The translations under genes were made by a program, and so were the position numbers. The notes beneath the pieces were generated by a model, which searched no databases, was not told where the DNA came from, and saw only the letters and a program-made list of their open reading frames with translations. Of a DNA stretch of 64,000 bases, positions 50,223 to 61,415 are shown in pieces. The DNA is from Lolium rigidum (lineage: Eukaryota; Streptophyta; Magnoliopsida; Poales; Poaceae). Location: NCBI RefSeq assembly GCF_022539505.1, contig NC_061514.1, forward strand, positions 251,336,124 through 251,400,123, in the 5' to 3' direction. Numbering within the stretch: the first letter of the stretch is position 1; the number at the start of each line of letters is the position of its first letter.

Positions 50223-51655
50223 AGAGGATGACATGGGACCCATGAGGCAGCAACAGATCTCCAACGATTCCAAGGCGGCAGGGGATCAAAGGAAAAAAGG
50301 AAATATCCCGAAATTAATTAGGGGTTCAAAATAAATCCATCAAAGGAAACTTTTATTGTTCACAGAGGATGACATGTGGGACCGACCTGCCAACAACGTC
50401 CTCATCGTTTCAAAGGGGGCAGGAGATCAAAAGAAAAAGGCAAATAGCCGTAAATTAGGGTCAAAAATAACTCCAAGAAAGGAAACTTTATTGTTCGTAG
50501 AGGATGACATGCGGACCCATGAGCCAAGCACTTACTCAACGTTTCAAAGGCGTGCATGAGATCGAAAGAAAAAGGCAAGTGACAAAATATCAGAGCCAAA
50601 GATAATCCAAGAAAAGAAACTTTATTGTACATAGAGGATGACATGCGGTCCCAATTAGCAAGCAATGGTCTCAACGCTTTCAAATGCGGCTTGAGATCAA
50701 AAGAAAAAGAAAGTTGATTGTACATAGAGGATGACATGCGGTCCCATGAGTCAGCAGCTTTACTCAACGCTTCCAAGGCAGTAGTGGATCAAAAGAAAAA
50801 AGAAATAGCCAAAAATCAGAGGGTGAAAAAAACCCAAGAAAAGAAACTTTATAGCACATAGAGGATGACATGCGGTCCCATGAGCCAAAGGTTCCTCAAC
50901 GTTTCAAACGTGGCATGAGATCGAAAGAAAAGGCAAGTGACCAAATATCGAGAGCCAAAAATAATTCAAGAAAAGAAACTTGATTGTACATAGAGGATGA
51001 CATGCGGGTCCCATTTAGCAAAGCTGGTATCACCGTTTGAGAGGCGCAGTGGATCAAAAGAAAAAGGCAAGTGACCAAATATCGAGGTGCCAAAAAATCC
51101 AAGAAAAGAAAGTTTTATAGTACATAGAGGATGACATGCGGGTCCCATTTAGCAGCACAGTGCCTCAACGTTTGAGGCGTGCACGAGATCGAAAGAAAAG
51201 GCAAGTGACCAAATGTGAGGTGCCAAAAATAATCCAAGAAAAGAAAGTTTTATAAGTACATAGAGGATGACATGGTCCCATTTAGCATGACAGCGGTCTC
51301 ACCGTTTGAGAGGCGGCATGGGGATCGAAAGAAAAAGGCAGGTGACCAAATATGAGGTGCCGAAGACCCACAAGAAAAGGGGAGTATCGTAGTATCATCG
51401 AGGATGGCAACAAGTGTCCGATCCCAGCGAGGAGCAGATTACCGTGTTGACGAGCGCTACGTATGGGTGTATCGACCGAAAAGGCTCAGCGACCAAGTAT
51501 TCGGGGTGCCAGAAGTAATTCAAGAATAGAAAGTTTTATAGTGCGTAGTAGGATGACATGCGGTCCTGAAGCATAGCTCGTATCACCGCTTGAGAGGCCC
51601 AAGTCGGCTCTGTAGCACAAAGGACAAGTGACCGGATTTGAGGTGCCATAAAAAA
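50223..51655. repeat. Tandem array, unit about 130 bp
   Basis: Ten to eleven head-to-tail copies, each with catagaggatgacatgcgg and cccatgagcc/cccatttagc, then aaagaaaaaggcaagtgacc and ccaagaaaagaaactttat. Copies start near 50223, 50363, 50497, 50630, 50723, 50858, 50990, 51125, 51258, 51395 and 51545 and become more degenerate to the right. The minus-strand frames it gives (for example 50402-50776) are repeats of the unit, not genes. It runs straight into the truncated LTR at 51663. Confidence 0.9.
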
Positions 51656-51662
51656 CTCCAAG

Positions 51663-51840
51663 ACAAGGATTTCGCGAACCAAAAACAGCTAGTAAACAAG
51701 AACCGGCTCTTCGGCATCTTGTTAATAGGTTAGTTCCGTAAAATGCACGAATATGACATAAAGTGTGCATAAAACATGTAGGTATCATCAATAATATGGC
51801 ATGGAACATAAGAAATTATCGATACGTCGGAGACGTATCA
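51663..51840 (-). repeat. Truncated 3' LTR of element 2
   Basis: Matches the first ~180 bp (minus orientation) of the LTR at 55337-57049 and of element 1. The match stops at the phrase gcgaaatcct, after which the tandem array follows. Confidence 0.85.
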
Positions 51841-54434
51841 AGCATCCCCAAGCTTAGTTCGCTCGTCCCGAAGGGTAAAACGATAACAAAGATAATTTCT
51901 GAAGTGATATGCCATCATAACTTTGATCATACTATTTGTAAACATATATAGTGAATGCAGCGATCAAAACAATGGTAATGTCATGAGTAAACAAGTGAAT
52001 CATAAAGCAAAGACTTTTCATGAATAGTACTTCAAGACAGCATCAATAAGTCTTGCATAAGAGTTAACTCATAAAGCAATAATTTAAAGTAAAGATATTG
52101 AAGCAACACAATGGAAGATAAAGTTTCAAGCAATTGCTTTCAACTTGTAACATGTATATCTCAATGATAGTTTGTCAACATAGAGTAATATAACAAGTGC
52201 AATATGCAAGTATGTAGGAATCAATGCACAGTTCACACAAGTGTTTGCTTCTTGAGGTGGAGAGAGATAGGTGAACTCGACTCAACATAAAAGTAAAGAG
52301 AATGGTCCTTCAAAGAGGAAAGCATCGATTGCTATATTTGTGCTAGAGCTTTTATTTTGAAAACATGAAACAATTTTGTCAACGGTAGTAATAAAGCATA
52401 TGAGTTATGAAAGTTATATCTTACAAGTTGCAAGCCTCATGCATAGTATACTAATAGTGCCCGCACCTTGTCCTAATTAACTTGGACTACCGGATCTTTG
52501 CAATGCACATGTTTTAACCAAGTGTCACAATGGGGTACCTCCATGCCGCCCGTACAAAGGTCTAAGGAGAAAGCTCGCATTTTGGATTTCTCGCTTTTGA
52601 TTATTCTCAACTTAGACATCCATACCGGGACAACATGGACAACGTGATAATGGACTCCTCTTTAATGCATAAGCACGTGGCAACAATTATTATTCTCATA
52701 TGAGATTGAGGATATATGTCCAAAACTGAAACTTCCACCATGGATCATGGCTTTAGTTAGCGGCCCAAAGTTCTTCTCTAACAATATGCATGCTCCAACC
52801 ATGAAGGTGGTAGATCTCTCTTACTTCGTGACAAGACGGACATGCATAGCAACTCACATGATATCCAACAAAGAATAGTTGATGGCGTCCCCGTAAACAT
52901 GGTTATCGCACAACAAGCAACTTAATAAGAGATAAAGTGCATAAGTACATATTCAATACCACAATAGTTTTTAAGCTATTTGTCCCATGAGCTATATATT
53001 GCAAAGGTGAATGATGGAATTTTAAAGGTAGCACTCAAGCAATTTACTTTGGAATGGCGGAAAAATACCATGTAGTAGGTAGGTATGGTGGACACAAATG
53101 ACATAGTGGTTGGCTCAAGTATTTTGGATGCATGAGAAGTATTCCCTCTCGATACAAGGTTTAGGCTAGCAAGGTTATTTGAAACAAACACAAGGATGAA
53201 CCGGCACAGCAAAACTCACATAAAAGACATATTGTAAACATTATAAGACTCTACACCGTCTTCCTTTTTGTTCAAACTCAATACTAGAAATTATCTAGAC
53301 TTTAGAGAGACCAAATATGCAAACCAAATTTAGCAAGCTCTAGGTGTTTCTTCATTAATAGGTGCAAAGTATATGATGCAAGAGCTTAAACATGATCACA
53401 ACAATTGCCAAGTATCAAATTATCCAAGACATTTTACCAATTACTACATGTAGCATTTTCCGTTTCCAACCATATAACAATTAACGAAGCAGTTTCAACC
53501 TTCGCCATGAACACTAAAAGATAAAGCTAAGAACACATGTGTTCATATGAACCAGCGGAACGTGTCTCTCTCCCACACAAGCATGTATTTATTCAGAGAA
53601 TGAAAATAACAAAACAAAAATAAAAGCACACAGACGCTCCAAGTAAAGTACATATGATGTGACCGAATAAAAATATAGTTTCAAGAGAAGGAACCTGATA
53701 ATTTATCGATGAAGAAGGGGATGCCTTGGGCATCCCCAAGCTTAGACGCTTGAGTCTTCTTAGAATATGCAGGGGTGAACCACCGGGGCATCCCCAAGCT
53801 TAGAGCTTTCACTCTTCTTGATCATAGTATATCATCCTCCTCTCTTGACCCTTGAAAACTTCCTCCACACCAAACTCGAAACAACTCATTAGAGGGTTAG
53901 TGGACAATAAAAATTAACATGTTCAGAGGTGACACAATCATTCTTAACACTTCTGGACATTGCATAAAGCTACTGGACATTAATGGATCAAAGAAATTCA
54001 TCCAACACAGCAAAAGAGGCAATGCGAAATAAAAGGCAGAATCTGTCAAAACAGAACAGTCCGTAAAGATGGATTTTATTAGGCCACCAGACTTGCTCAA
54101 ATGAAAATTCTCAAATTGAATGAAAGTTGCGTACATATCTGAGGATCATGCACGTAAATTGGCTTAATTTTCTGAGCTTCCTACAGGGAGGTAAACCCAG
54201 ATTCGTGACAGCAAAGAAATCTGGAACTGCGCAGTAATCCAAATCTAGTACTTACTTTACTATCAAAGACTTTACTTGGCACAACAAAACATAAAACTAA
54301 GATAAGGAGAGGTTGCTACAGTAGTAAACAACTTCCAAGACACAAATATAAAACAAAGTACTGTAGCAAAATAACACATGGGTTATCTCCCAAGAAGTTC
54401 TTTCTTTTTAGCCATTAAGATGGGCTCAGCAGCT
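51841..54434 (-). other. Non-coding body of element 2 (shared with element 1)
   Basis: It begins with the polypurine tract CTAAGCTTGGGGATGCT (minus, 51841-51856). Collinear with 45001-47540; differences are scattered substitutions and short indels. No frame. Confidence 0.8.
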
Positions 54435-55169
54435 TTAATGATGCACTCGCAAGAAATAGTATTTGAAGCAAAAGAGAGCATCAAGAGGCAAATTCAAAAC
54501 ACATTTAAGTCTAACATGCTTCCTATGCATAGGAATCTTGTAAATAAACAAATTCATGAAGAGCAAAGCAACAAGCATAGGAAGATAAAACAAGTATAAC
54601 TTCAAAAATTTCAGCACATAGAGAGGTGTTTTAGTAACATGAAAATTTCTACAACCATATTTTCCTCTCTCATAATAACTTTCAGTAGCATCATGAGCAA
54701 ACTCAACAATATAACTATCACATAAAGCATTCTTATCATGAGTCTCATGCATAAAATTATTACTCTCCACATAAGCATAATCAATTTTATTAGTAATAGC
54801 GGGAGCAAATTCAACAAAGTAGCTATCATTATTATTCTCATCAAGTGTAGGAGGCATAGTATAATCACAATAAAATTTACTCTCCATAGTAGGTTGTACC
54901 AAAAGACCACTATTATAATCATCATAAATAGGAGGCAAAGTATCATCAAAAAAAAATTTCTCCTCAATGCTTGGGGGACTAAAAATATCATGAAAACCAG
55001 CTTCCCCAAGCTTAGAACTTTCTATATTATTATCAACAATGGTGTTCAAAGCGTTCATACTAATATTACTACCAGCATGCAAATAAGATTTCATAGGTTT
55101 TTTAATTTTCGCATCAAACAATCCATGTTTTAAATCAGGAAATAGAATAAGAAGTTCATTGTTGTCCAT
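54435..55169 (-). CDS. Element 2 ORF: acidic protein with C-terminal membrane segment, unknown
   Basis: 244 aa from ATG 55169 (MDNNELLILFPDLKHGLFDA) to 54435, uninterrupted. Residues 20-45 are basic (KIKKPMKSYLHAGS). Residues 60-150 hold repeated acidic/aromatic modules of the type FFFDDTLPPIYDDYN, FYCDYTMPPTLDENN and DSYFVEFAPAITN. Near residue 190 a hydrophobic stretch (LKFLKLYLFYLPMLVALLF) could span a membrane. The C-terminus is Cys/Phe-rich. It sits between PBS and the non-coding body, where element 1 has a gag fragment. I do not recognise a family beyond recurrence in grass non-autonomous gypsy elements. It is not a convincing envelope protein: no signal peptide or glycosylation pattern was established. 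Confidence 0.6.
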   Translation of the reverse strand: MDNNELLILFPDLKHGLFDAKIKKPMKSYLHAGSNISMNALNTIVDNNIESSKLGEAGFHDIFSPPSIEEKFFFDDTLPPIYDDYNSGLLVQPTMESKFYCDYTMPPTLDENNNDSYFVEFAPAITNKIDYAYVESNNFMHETHDKNALCDSYIVEFAHDATESYYERGKYGCRNFHVTKTPLYVLKFLKLYLFYLPMLVALLFMNLFIYKIPMHRKHVRLKCVLNLPLDALFCFKYYFLRVHH

Positions 55170-55308
55170 TATGCCTAACTAGTGTAAACAAGAAACAAAA
55201 AGATGCAATTGCAGGATCTAAAGGAAATAGCTTCGAGCACAAACACAATGGTGCCGTAAAAGTACTGTTACTCCGGAACCGGAGTATGAGTGCCTTTTTA
55301 CCTTTCCT

Positions 55309-55326
55309 CCCCGGCAACGGCGCCGT
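55309..55326 (-). promoter_or_regulatory. Primer-binding site, tRNA-Asp type (element 2)
   Basis: The minus strand reads ACGGCGCCGTTGCCGGGG, ten bases from the LTR. Confidence 0.85.
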
Positions 55327-55336
55327 GAAAAGTGCT

Positions 55337-57049
55337 TGATGTCTACGGGAGCTTCTATTCTTGTAGACAGAGTGTTGGGCCTCCAAGAGCAGAGGTTTGT
55401 AGAACAAAGCAGCAAGTTTCCCTTAAGTGGATTACCCAAGGTTTATCGATCTCGGGGAGGAAGAGGTCAAAGATATCCCTCTCATGCAACCCTGCAACCA
55501 CAAAGCAAGAAGTCTCTTGTGTCCCCAACACACCTAATAGGTGCACTAGTTCGGCGAAGAGATAGTGAAATACATGTGGTATAAATAAGTAGTAGCAACG
55601 GCACCAGAAAAGTGCTTTGCCCAGGACAGTAAACAAGCAGTAGTAACGCAACAGTAGTAACGCAGCAGTAGTAACGCAGTAAAAAAGTAAACAAGCAGCG
55701 ATAGCAGTATTTAGGAACAAGGCCTAGGGATTAGACTTTCACTAGTGGACACTCTCAACATTGATCACATAACAGAATAGATAAATGCATACTCTACACT
55801 CTTGTTGGATGATGAACACATTGCGTAGGATTACATGAACCCTCAATGCCGGAGTTAACAAGCTCCACAATAATGCTCATATTTTAGTAACCTTTAGTGT
55901 AAGATAGATCAAAAGACTAAACCAAGTACTAACATAGCATGCACACTGTCACCTTCATGCATATGTAGGAGGAATAGATCACATCAATATTATCATAGCA
56001 ATAGTTAACTTCGCAATCAACAAGAGATCATGATCATAGTATAAACCAAGTACTAACACGGTGCACACACTGTCACCTTTGCACACGTGCAGGAGGAATA
56101 AAACTACTTTAATAACATTGCTAGAGTAGCACATAGATAAATTGTGATACGAACACATTGCAATCATAAAGAGATATAAATAAGCACCTCACTATGCCAT
56201 TCAACAGTGAATAAGTACTTCGTGAAATATAGCCTAAGAGACCCACACGGTGCACACACTGTCACCTTTACACACGTGGGACAAGGAGTCTCCGGAGATC
56301 ACATAAGTAAAACTCACTTGACTAGCATAGTGACATCTAGATTACAAGCATCATCATATGAATCTCAATCATGTAAGGCAGCTCATGAGATTATTGTATT
56401 GAAGTACATAGGAGAGAGATGAACCACATAGCTACCGGTACAGCCCCGAGCCTCGATGGAGAACTACTCCCTCCTCATGGGAGCAGCAGCGGTGATGAAG
56501 ATGGCGGTGGAGATGGCAGTGGTGTCGATGGAGAAGCCTTCCAGGGCACTTCCCCGCTCCGGCAGGGTGCCGGAACAGAGACTCCTGTCCCCCGGATCTT
56601 GGCTTCGCGATGGCGGCGGCTCGGAAGGTTTTCCGTATCGTGGTTCTTCGCCTCGTGGTTTTCGCGACGGAGGCTTTGTATAGGCGAAGAGGCGGCGCGG
56701 AGGGTCGAAGGGGTGGCCACACCATATGGCGGCGCGGCCGGGGCCTCGGGCCGCGCCGGCCTATGGTCCGGGGGCCCGGTGCCCCCTCTGGTCCTTCCCG
56801 GGTGTTCTGGATGCTTCCGGTGAAAATAGGAACCTGGGTCTTCGTTTCGTCCAATTCCGAGAATATTTCTTTACTAGGATTTCTGGAACCAAAAACAGCA
56901 GAAAACAAGAACTGGCTCTTCGGCATCTTGTTAATAGGTTAGTTCCAGAAAATGCACGAATATGACATAAAGTGTGCATAAAACATGTAGGTATCATCAA
57001 TAATATGGCATGAAACATAAGAAATTATCGATACGTCGGAGACGTATCA
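55337..57049 (-). repeat. 5' LTR of element 2
   Basis: 1713 bp. The minus strand begins TGATACGTCTCCGACG and ends CCGTAGACATCA. The first ~250 bp match element 1's LTR and the remainder differs (for example the direct repeats cacacactgtcacctttgcacacg at 55938, 56065 and 56250). A GC-rich block at 56500-56800 gives spurious ORFs. Confidence 0.9.
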
Positions 57050-58421
57050 GTAGCATTTACAAACACAAGGCTCGATTGGTCGCACGAGGTTTCACTCAGC
57101 AGCATGGCATCGACTATGGCGACACCTTTAGTCCGGTTGTGAAGCCCGCGACAGTCCGACTTGTGCTCTCTCTTGCATATCTCGTGGCTAGTGTCTGCGT
57201 CAAGTTGATGTTAGCAACGCCTTTCTTCATGGATTTCTGAATGAAGACGTCTATATGCAGCAGCCCCCAGGCTTTGAGGATGCACGATACCCTTCCCATG
57301 TCTGCAAGCTCCAGCGGTCTATCTATGGTCTGAAGCAGTCGCCACGCGCCTGGTATGCTCGTCTGAGTCAGCGTCTGTATGAGCTTGGCTTTTCGGCGTC
57401 TAAAGCCGACACATCTCTGTTTTTCTTCTCTCGAGATGGTGTTGAGATTTACATGTTGGTTTATGTCGACGACATTGTTATCTCTGGCTCTACATCTGAG
57501 GCAGTGGATCGCTTGGTGCATGCTCTTGCTGCTTCGTTCCCTATTAAGGATATGGGAAAGCTGGATTATTTTCTTGGATTAGAAGCATCTTACAATTCAG
57601 GGGGCATGACATTGATTCAGCGGAAGTATGCACTTGACCTTCTTCATCGAGTCAATATGGAGAATTGTAATTCAGCTCCTACTCCTCTGATGACATCAGA
57701 GAGGCTAGCTCGTGATACAGGAACTGCTCTTAGTACTGATGATGCTTTCAGGTACCGCAGTGTTGTGGGAGGCTTACAGTATCTGACCCTGACACGCCCA
57801 GATATTTCATTTGCTGTGAATAAGGTGTGCCAGTATCTCTCTCAGCCTACTGACGCTCATCGGGAAGCAGTGAAGCGAATTTTGCGATATGTCAAGGGGA
57901 CTCTCCAAGTTGGCTTGCAGATTCGGAGATCTCCGTCATCCATCATTAGTACTTTTACTGATGCAGATTGGACTGGCTGTGTGGATGATCGCCGTAGCAC
58001 GAGCGGATTCGCCGTGTTTGTTGGTTCGAACATTATCTCGTGGAGTTCAAAGAAACAGCCAACAGTTTCGAGGTCCAGCACCGAGGCAGAGTACAAAGCC
58101 TTGGCAAATGGCGCTGCTGAAGCATTATGGGTTGATTCACTTCTTAGAGAGCTTGGCGTAACTCAGCAGCGTCCTCCCATATTATGGTGCGATAATCTTG
58201 GGGCTACATACCGGACAGCTAATCCAGTTTTCCACGCTCGCATGAAACACATTGAGGTAGATTTTCACTTTGTGCGTGAACGAGTTGCAGCAGGCTTATT
58301 GGATGTCAGGTTTATTTCCACTAATGATCAGTTGGCCGATGTGTTTACTAAACCGGCCACAAGACAGATGCTAGACAGATTTAAGAACAATCTCAGCCTA
58401 GTTAGCAGAGGTTTAGATTGA
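57050..58421 (+). pseudogene. Copia pol: reverse transcriptase C-terminal part and RNase H
   Basis: Starts within RT at [20 protein letters not shown] and [16 protein letters not shown]. Near 57176 a base is missing, and in the restored frame a TAG (57189-57191) stands where Trp is usual. The long frame 57255-58421 (388 aa) then has [17 protein letters not shown], the catalytic YVDDIVI (about 57462), [44 protein letters not shown], and RNase H with [40 protein letters not shown] and [13 protein letters not shown], ending [13 protein letters not shown]. It would copy element RNA into DNA in cytoplasmic particles. RNase H catalytic Asp and Glu residues are kept. Broken by two 5' lesions and truncated. 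Confidence 0.93.
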
Positions 58422-58600
58422 GGGGGAGTGTTAAGTAGTCTAGCCTATTGTATAATTGTATGTATACGTGTATTGTACATGTACTGATCCTTATATATAG
58501 TGGAAAGACGTGAGGGCTGTTCACCCCACGCAAAACCCTAAACCACTTCTTTAATCTGTGCTTACGCATCATTATGTAGACATTGCATGGAGTATTTTGG
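58422..58600 (+). repeat. Copia polypurine tract and 3' LTR (end uncertain)
   Basis: AGGGGGAG (58421-58428) precedes TGTTAAGTAGTC (58429). A TATA-like cttatatatagtgg is at about 58490. Candidate LTR ends are acgcatca near 58572 or gtgtaca near 58626; without a second LTR the end cannot be fixed. Confidence 0.65.
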
Positions 58601-58626
58601 ACCTACTCTCTAGTCTCTAGTGTGTA

Positions 58627-59311
58627 CATCTAGGATCTAATCTTTTATGACCGGCTCCGGCGCTGGCGAAGGTGGCAAGTTCGCTTCTTGATGCCGTTGT
58701 TTTAGAGAACCATTCTCGCAAACTATGTGTTATCTAGCGTAGTGGTTGATGTCGTTGGTGCTGCGCCAGATTTTTTAGGCGCCAGCACAGTTGCCATGTG
58801 CGCGTGTTCTTCTATTTTTATGTGATTCATCTATGGGTAACACAAGTCACACTGATCCAAGCTGGCAATCATGCACCGGGTGCAATTAAATGCACAAATC
58901 GTTTGCAGAGTAGAGCATAGGGAAGATCGAGTGGCACGTTCCGATCATCTGATCGATCATGCTACAGTTTTTGATGCTAGCTACTGCGTTAACACTGCCG
59001 ACCATTCGATCGGTTCCCTAGCTTGCCAAGTTGATGACTTACTACTTGCTACTATACTCCGATTTTCTTTAAAGGGTCTCTATGAGCTACAGGTGCAGTT
59101 GTTGAATTCAGAGTATGAGACTCGGATCCGGCCTAATAGTTCTCCTTTAGTGACCGTGACTGAAAGCTGCACATTTGATTTTACTGAGGCAGATGGATGC
59201 TTTTCTTTTTTTCTTGTAACACAAGGGAGAGGACGGAGGTGATTCAGATAAGACGATGTAACTTCAGAATCTAGACTAGACGTACTCATAGTCCACTCTG
59301 ATAACAAGATA
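58627..59311. other. Gene-free spacer
   Basis: No supported feature; frames are short and without domain similarity that I recognise. Confidence 0.55.
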
Positions 59312-59314
59312 TAA

Positions 59315-60994
59315 GGGCATCTCTAACGGGACGACACATTTGAACGTCCGAAAATGTTCATGCGCGTCCGTTTTCGTTGGTCCAAATGGTCGAAATTGAC
59401 CGCGCGTCCGTTTCCGTCGGGGGTGGCTCCAGCGGCACGATATATTTTTTTCTCGGTTTTCCATTTTTTATGACATGAAAACATAATTTACATGGTAAAA
59501 GAAAGGAAAATAAAAACCCTAAGAACGCATGCGCCTACTGGTTCTCCTCATCGCTGTCGATCACGACGAGCTCCGGTACCATCCACGGCCAGTTGGGAAG
59601 CGGCGGAACATATGTCGGTATCGCCGGCGGTGGTGGAGGTGGAGGAGCCCAGGCCTGTGGTGAAGGTGGAGGTGGAGGAGCCCAGGCCTGTGGCGGAGTT
59701 GGAGGAGCCCAGGCCAGAGGTGGAGGCCCCCACGGGTTGTACGGTGGAGGTGGAGGCGGTGGTTGAACCGGTGGCATGGCCGAGTCCTGTAGCGCTAGTT
59801 GTAGGGCTTCTTCCTCCGTGAGGCCCGGCGGCATGATGCCGGTGGCATACCGGGGCAGCGGCGGCTGCACAGGTCGGTCCACCTCCAAGACGAGGACGCC
59901 GAGCCTCGCGATCTCGTCGTCCGTTATGTTGTCCGGGTACTCAAACTCCCGGCTCTCCACCATGGCCAACTACCATTCCTGGAAAACGCATGCGACGTAG
60001 TCGTCGCTATCGTCCTTGGCCTCTTCGTTGTGGTACGCCAGCACCTCGTTGTAGTCCTCATCGTTGTCGCCGTCGTCGTCGTCGTCGTTGCGGTCGTCCT
60101 GTGCAGGCGTCGGCGCCTGCCGTCTTCGACGATGAGGCGCCGGTGGACGGTCAAAGGGGAAGTCCCTGTTGCCCATGAAGCCCGCCCTCCTCCTCAAATC
60201 CTTCACGGGCTCGAGATAGCTGCGCCAGATGTCTGAGTCGATGGCGTAGACAGGATCGGCGCGGAGGTCCGGCGGCAAGTACCGCCTCCTTCACCGGATC
60301 GTGGCGCTCCTATCTGGCTCGCGCGCAGGCACGGGTGGGACGGGCACCCGGCGGTAGCTGAGCCAACAGGCGCCAGGCATGTGCACGTCCCCCTAGGCGT
60401 CGCACGGCGTCCAGTTCACGTGCATCAGCCGCCCCACGCTGACGGGCAGCGCAGCACCCTGTGCGGCCGCTCCACCTTCTTAGTGCCGCTGCCGAACGCT
60501 TCGAAGTCGTTCTTCTTCTTCTTCTTCCCCATGGTGTTGCGGCGGCGCGCGGCGGTGGTGGTGGGAGTGGAGGTGTGGGCGATGACAGGAACGATGCCGA
60601 TGGACCTTTAAGGCCGTCCGCGCGCGGGAAACGATGCCATTGAAGGCGGCGCAGAATCCCAGCCGCCGCACGCCAGTGCGCACGCCGAAGAGGCAACCAC
60701 GGCATTGATGGAGAAGGCTACGGCGTAGACGCGGAAGCGCTGACCGCGGAAGCGATGGCCGCAGAAGCGATGCCCTCGATACATGCTCGCTGCCAGGCGG
60801 GCCCAGTGTAGAAGCGAGCGGTCACTTGGGGCGTCCGCGCAGCGTTCGCCGCGATGTATTCCAGACGCAAATATGCACTGAGTTTGCGTCGTTGTGGACG
60901 ACCCGGTCACGATGCGTCACCCAACTGGAGATGGTACCAGACACATTAAACGGACGTAAACGGTCGATCAGCGTCCGTTCGCGTGGAGATGCAC
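59315..60994 (-). mobile_element. PIF/Harbinger-like element, 1.68 kb
   Basis: Ends GGGCATCTCTAACGG and (reverse) GTGCATCTCCACGCG, flanked on both sides by TAA (59312-59314 and 60995-60997), the 3-bp duplication typical of PIF/Harbinger. Several CGTCCG copies lie near both ends. It encodes a minus-strand acidic/proline-rich protein but no recognisable DDE transposase, so it is non-autonomous. Confidence 0.72.
59535..60532 (-). pseudogene. Harbinger-borne acidic and proline-rich protein
   Basis: From ATG 60532: MGKKKKKNDFEAFGSGTKKV, then a frame change near 60440, SVGRLMHVNWTPCDA, two stops, YLPPDLRADPVYAIDSDIW, RRRAGFMGNRDFPFDRPP, a long Asp-rich stretch, VACVFQEW, a stop near 59970 and then, in the same frame, a final open part of 144 codons: ESREFEYPDNITDDEIARLG, LTEEEALQLALQDSAMPP (ubiquitin-interacting-motif-like helix) and a Pro/Trp/Ala repeat (PPPPPPPYNPWGPPP), ending VPELVVIDSDEENQ at 59535. 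The last acidic VVIDSDEE looks like a SUMO-interacting motif. I recognise it only as a recurrent TE protein of grasses; its role is unknown. Confidence 0.55.
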
Positions 60995-60997
60995 TAA

Positions 60998-61415
60998 GCA
61001 GGATAGGCGTACCCAGGAGCAAGTGGCTGAGATCCTTTCGCTGCAAGTAGGCCATTTCCTAGAGATATAGAAGATCGCATCTGCAAGTAGGCAAGTTCCA
61101 ATCTTCTAGGCGGACGTCAGACCTCATGTGCAACTGCAAGTCGGCACCATCTAATAGTCTAGGCTGATAGGATATGAGTAATTAAGATGGTAAAACCACC
61201 GCTGCGTGAGCGCGGGCAGCGACATGCCAATTTAAATTCGCTAGTGATGTGAGATGGCTGCTCTCACCGAGCCTCCATTAATTGATGGGTCTAGCTGAGA
61301 CCTGTCTGATCGAGATGATGCACGTGACATATATAGGTTAATTGTGTTTTCGAATGCTGGTTCTATCAAGAAAATGATCTGCTACAAAACTGAATCTCCA
61401 TACTTAATTGAATTG
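60998..61415. other. Gene-free spacer
   Basis: Contains a near-repeat of ctgcaagtaggc (61040, 61080 and 61130) but no frame or terminus. Confidence 0.5.

Larger units (their letters stand above)
51663..57049 (-). mobile_element. Non-autonomous gypsy element 2 (minus), inserted in copia pol
   Basis: The 5' LTR (55337-57049), PBS (55309-55326), non-coding body and polypurine tract (51841-51856) are intact. The 3' LTR is only its first ~178 bp (51663-51840) and then abuts the tandem array. The right flank is gtagc, inside a copia reverse transcriptase. It shares its LTR start and body with element 1, but its LTR interior and its ORF differ. Confidence 0.85.
57050..58600 (+). mobile_element. Ty1/copia element, 3' part
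   Basis: Only the end of pol (from the fingers of reverse transcriptase), the polypurine tract and the 3' LTR remain. The 5' part is missing to the left of element 2, where it should resume. Confidence 0.88.

Noticed and set aside
50223..51655. Regularly spaced repeats resembling a CRISPR array
   Set aside because: Eukaryotic TE context; units of about 130 bp have no short constant repeat with unique spacers.
54435..55169. Envelope glycoprotein call for the element 2 ORF
   Set aside because: A hydrophobic segment alone is not enough; no signal peptide, furin-like site or env similarity is visible.
56419..56965. ORFs up to 164 codons on both strands
   Set aside because: GC-rich interior of the element 2 LTR; same pattern as in other LTRs.
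58871..59307. ORFs of 123 and 75 codons
   Set aside because: No recognisable domain, no repeat relation, on opposite strands; treated as chance.
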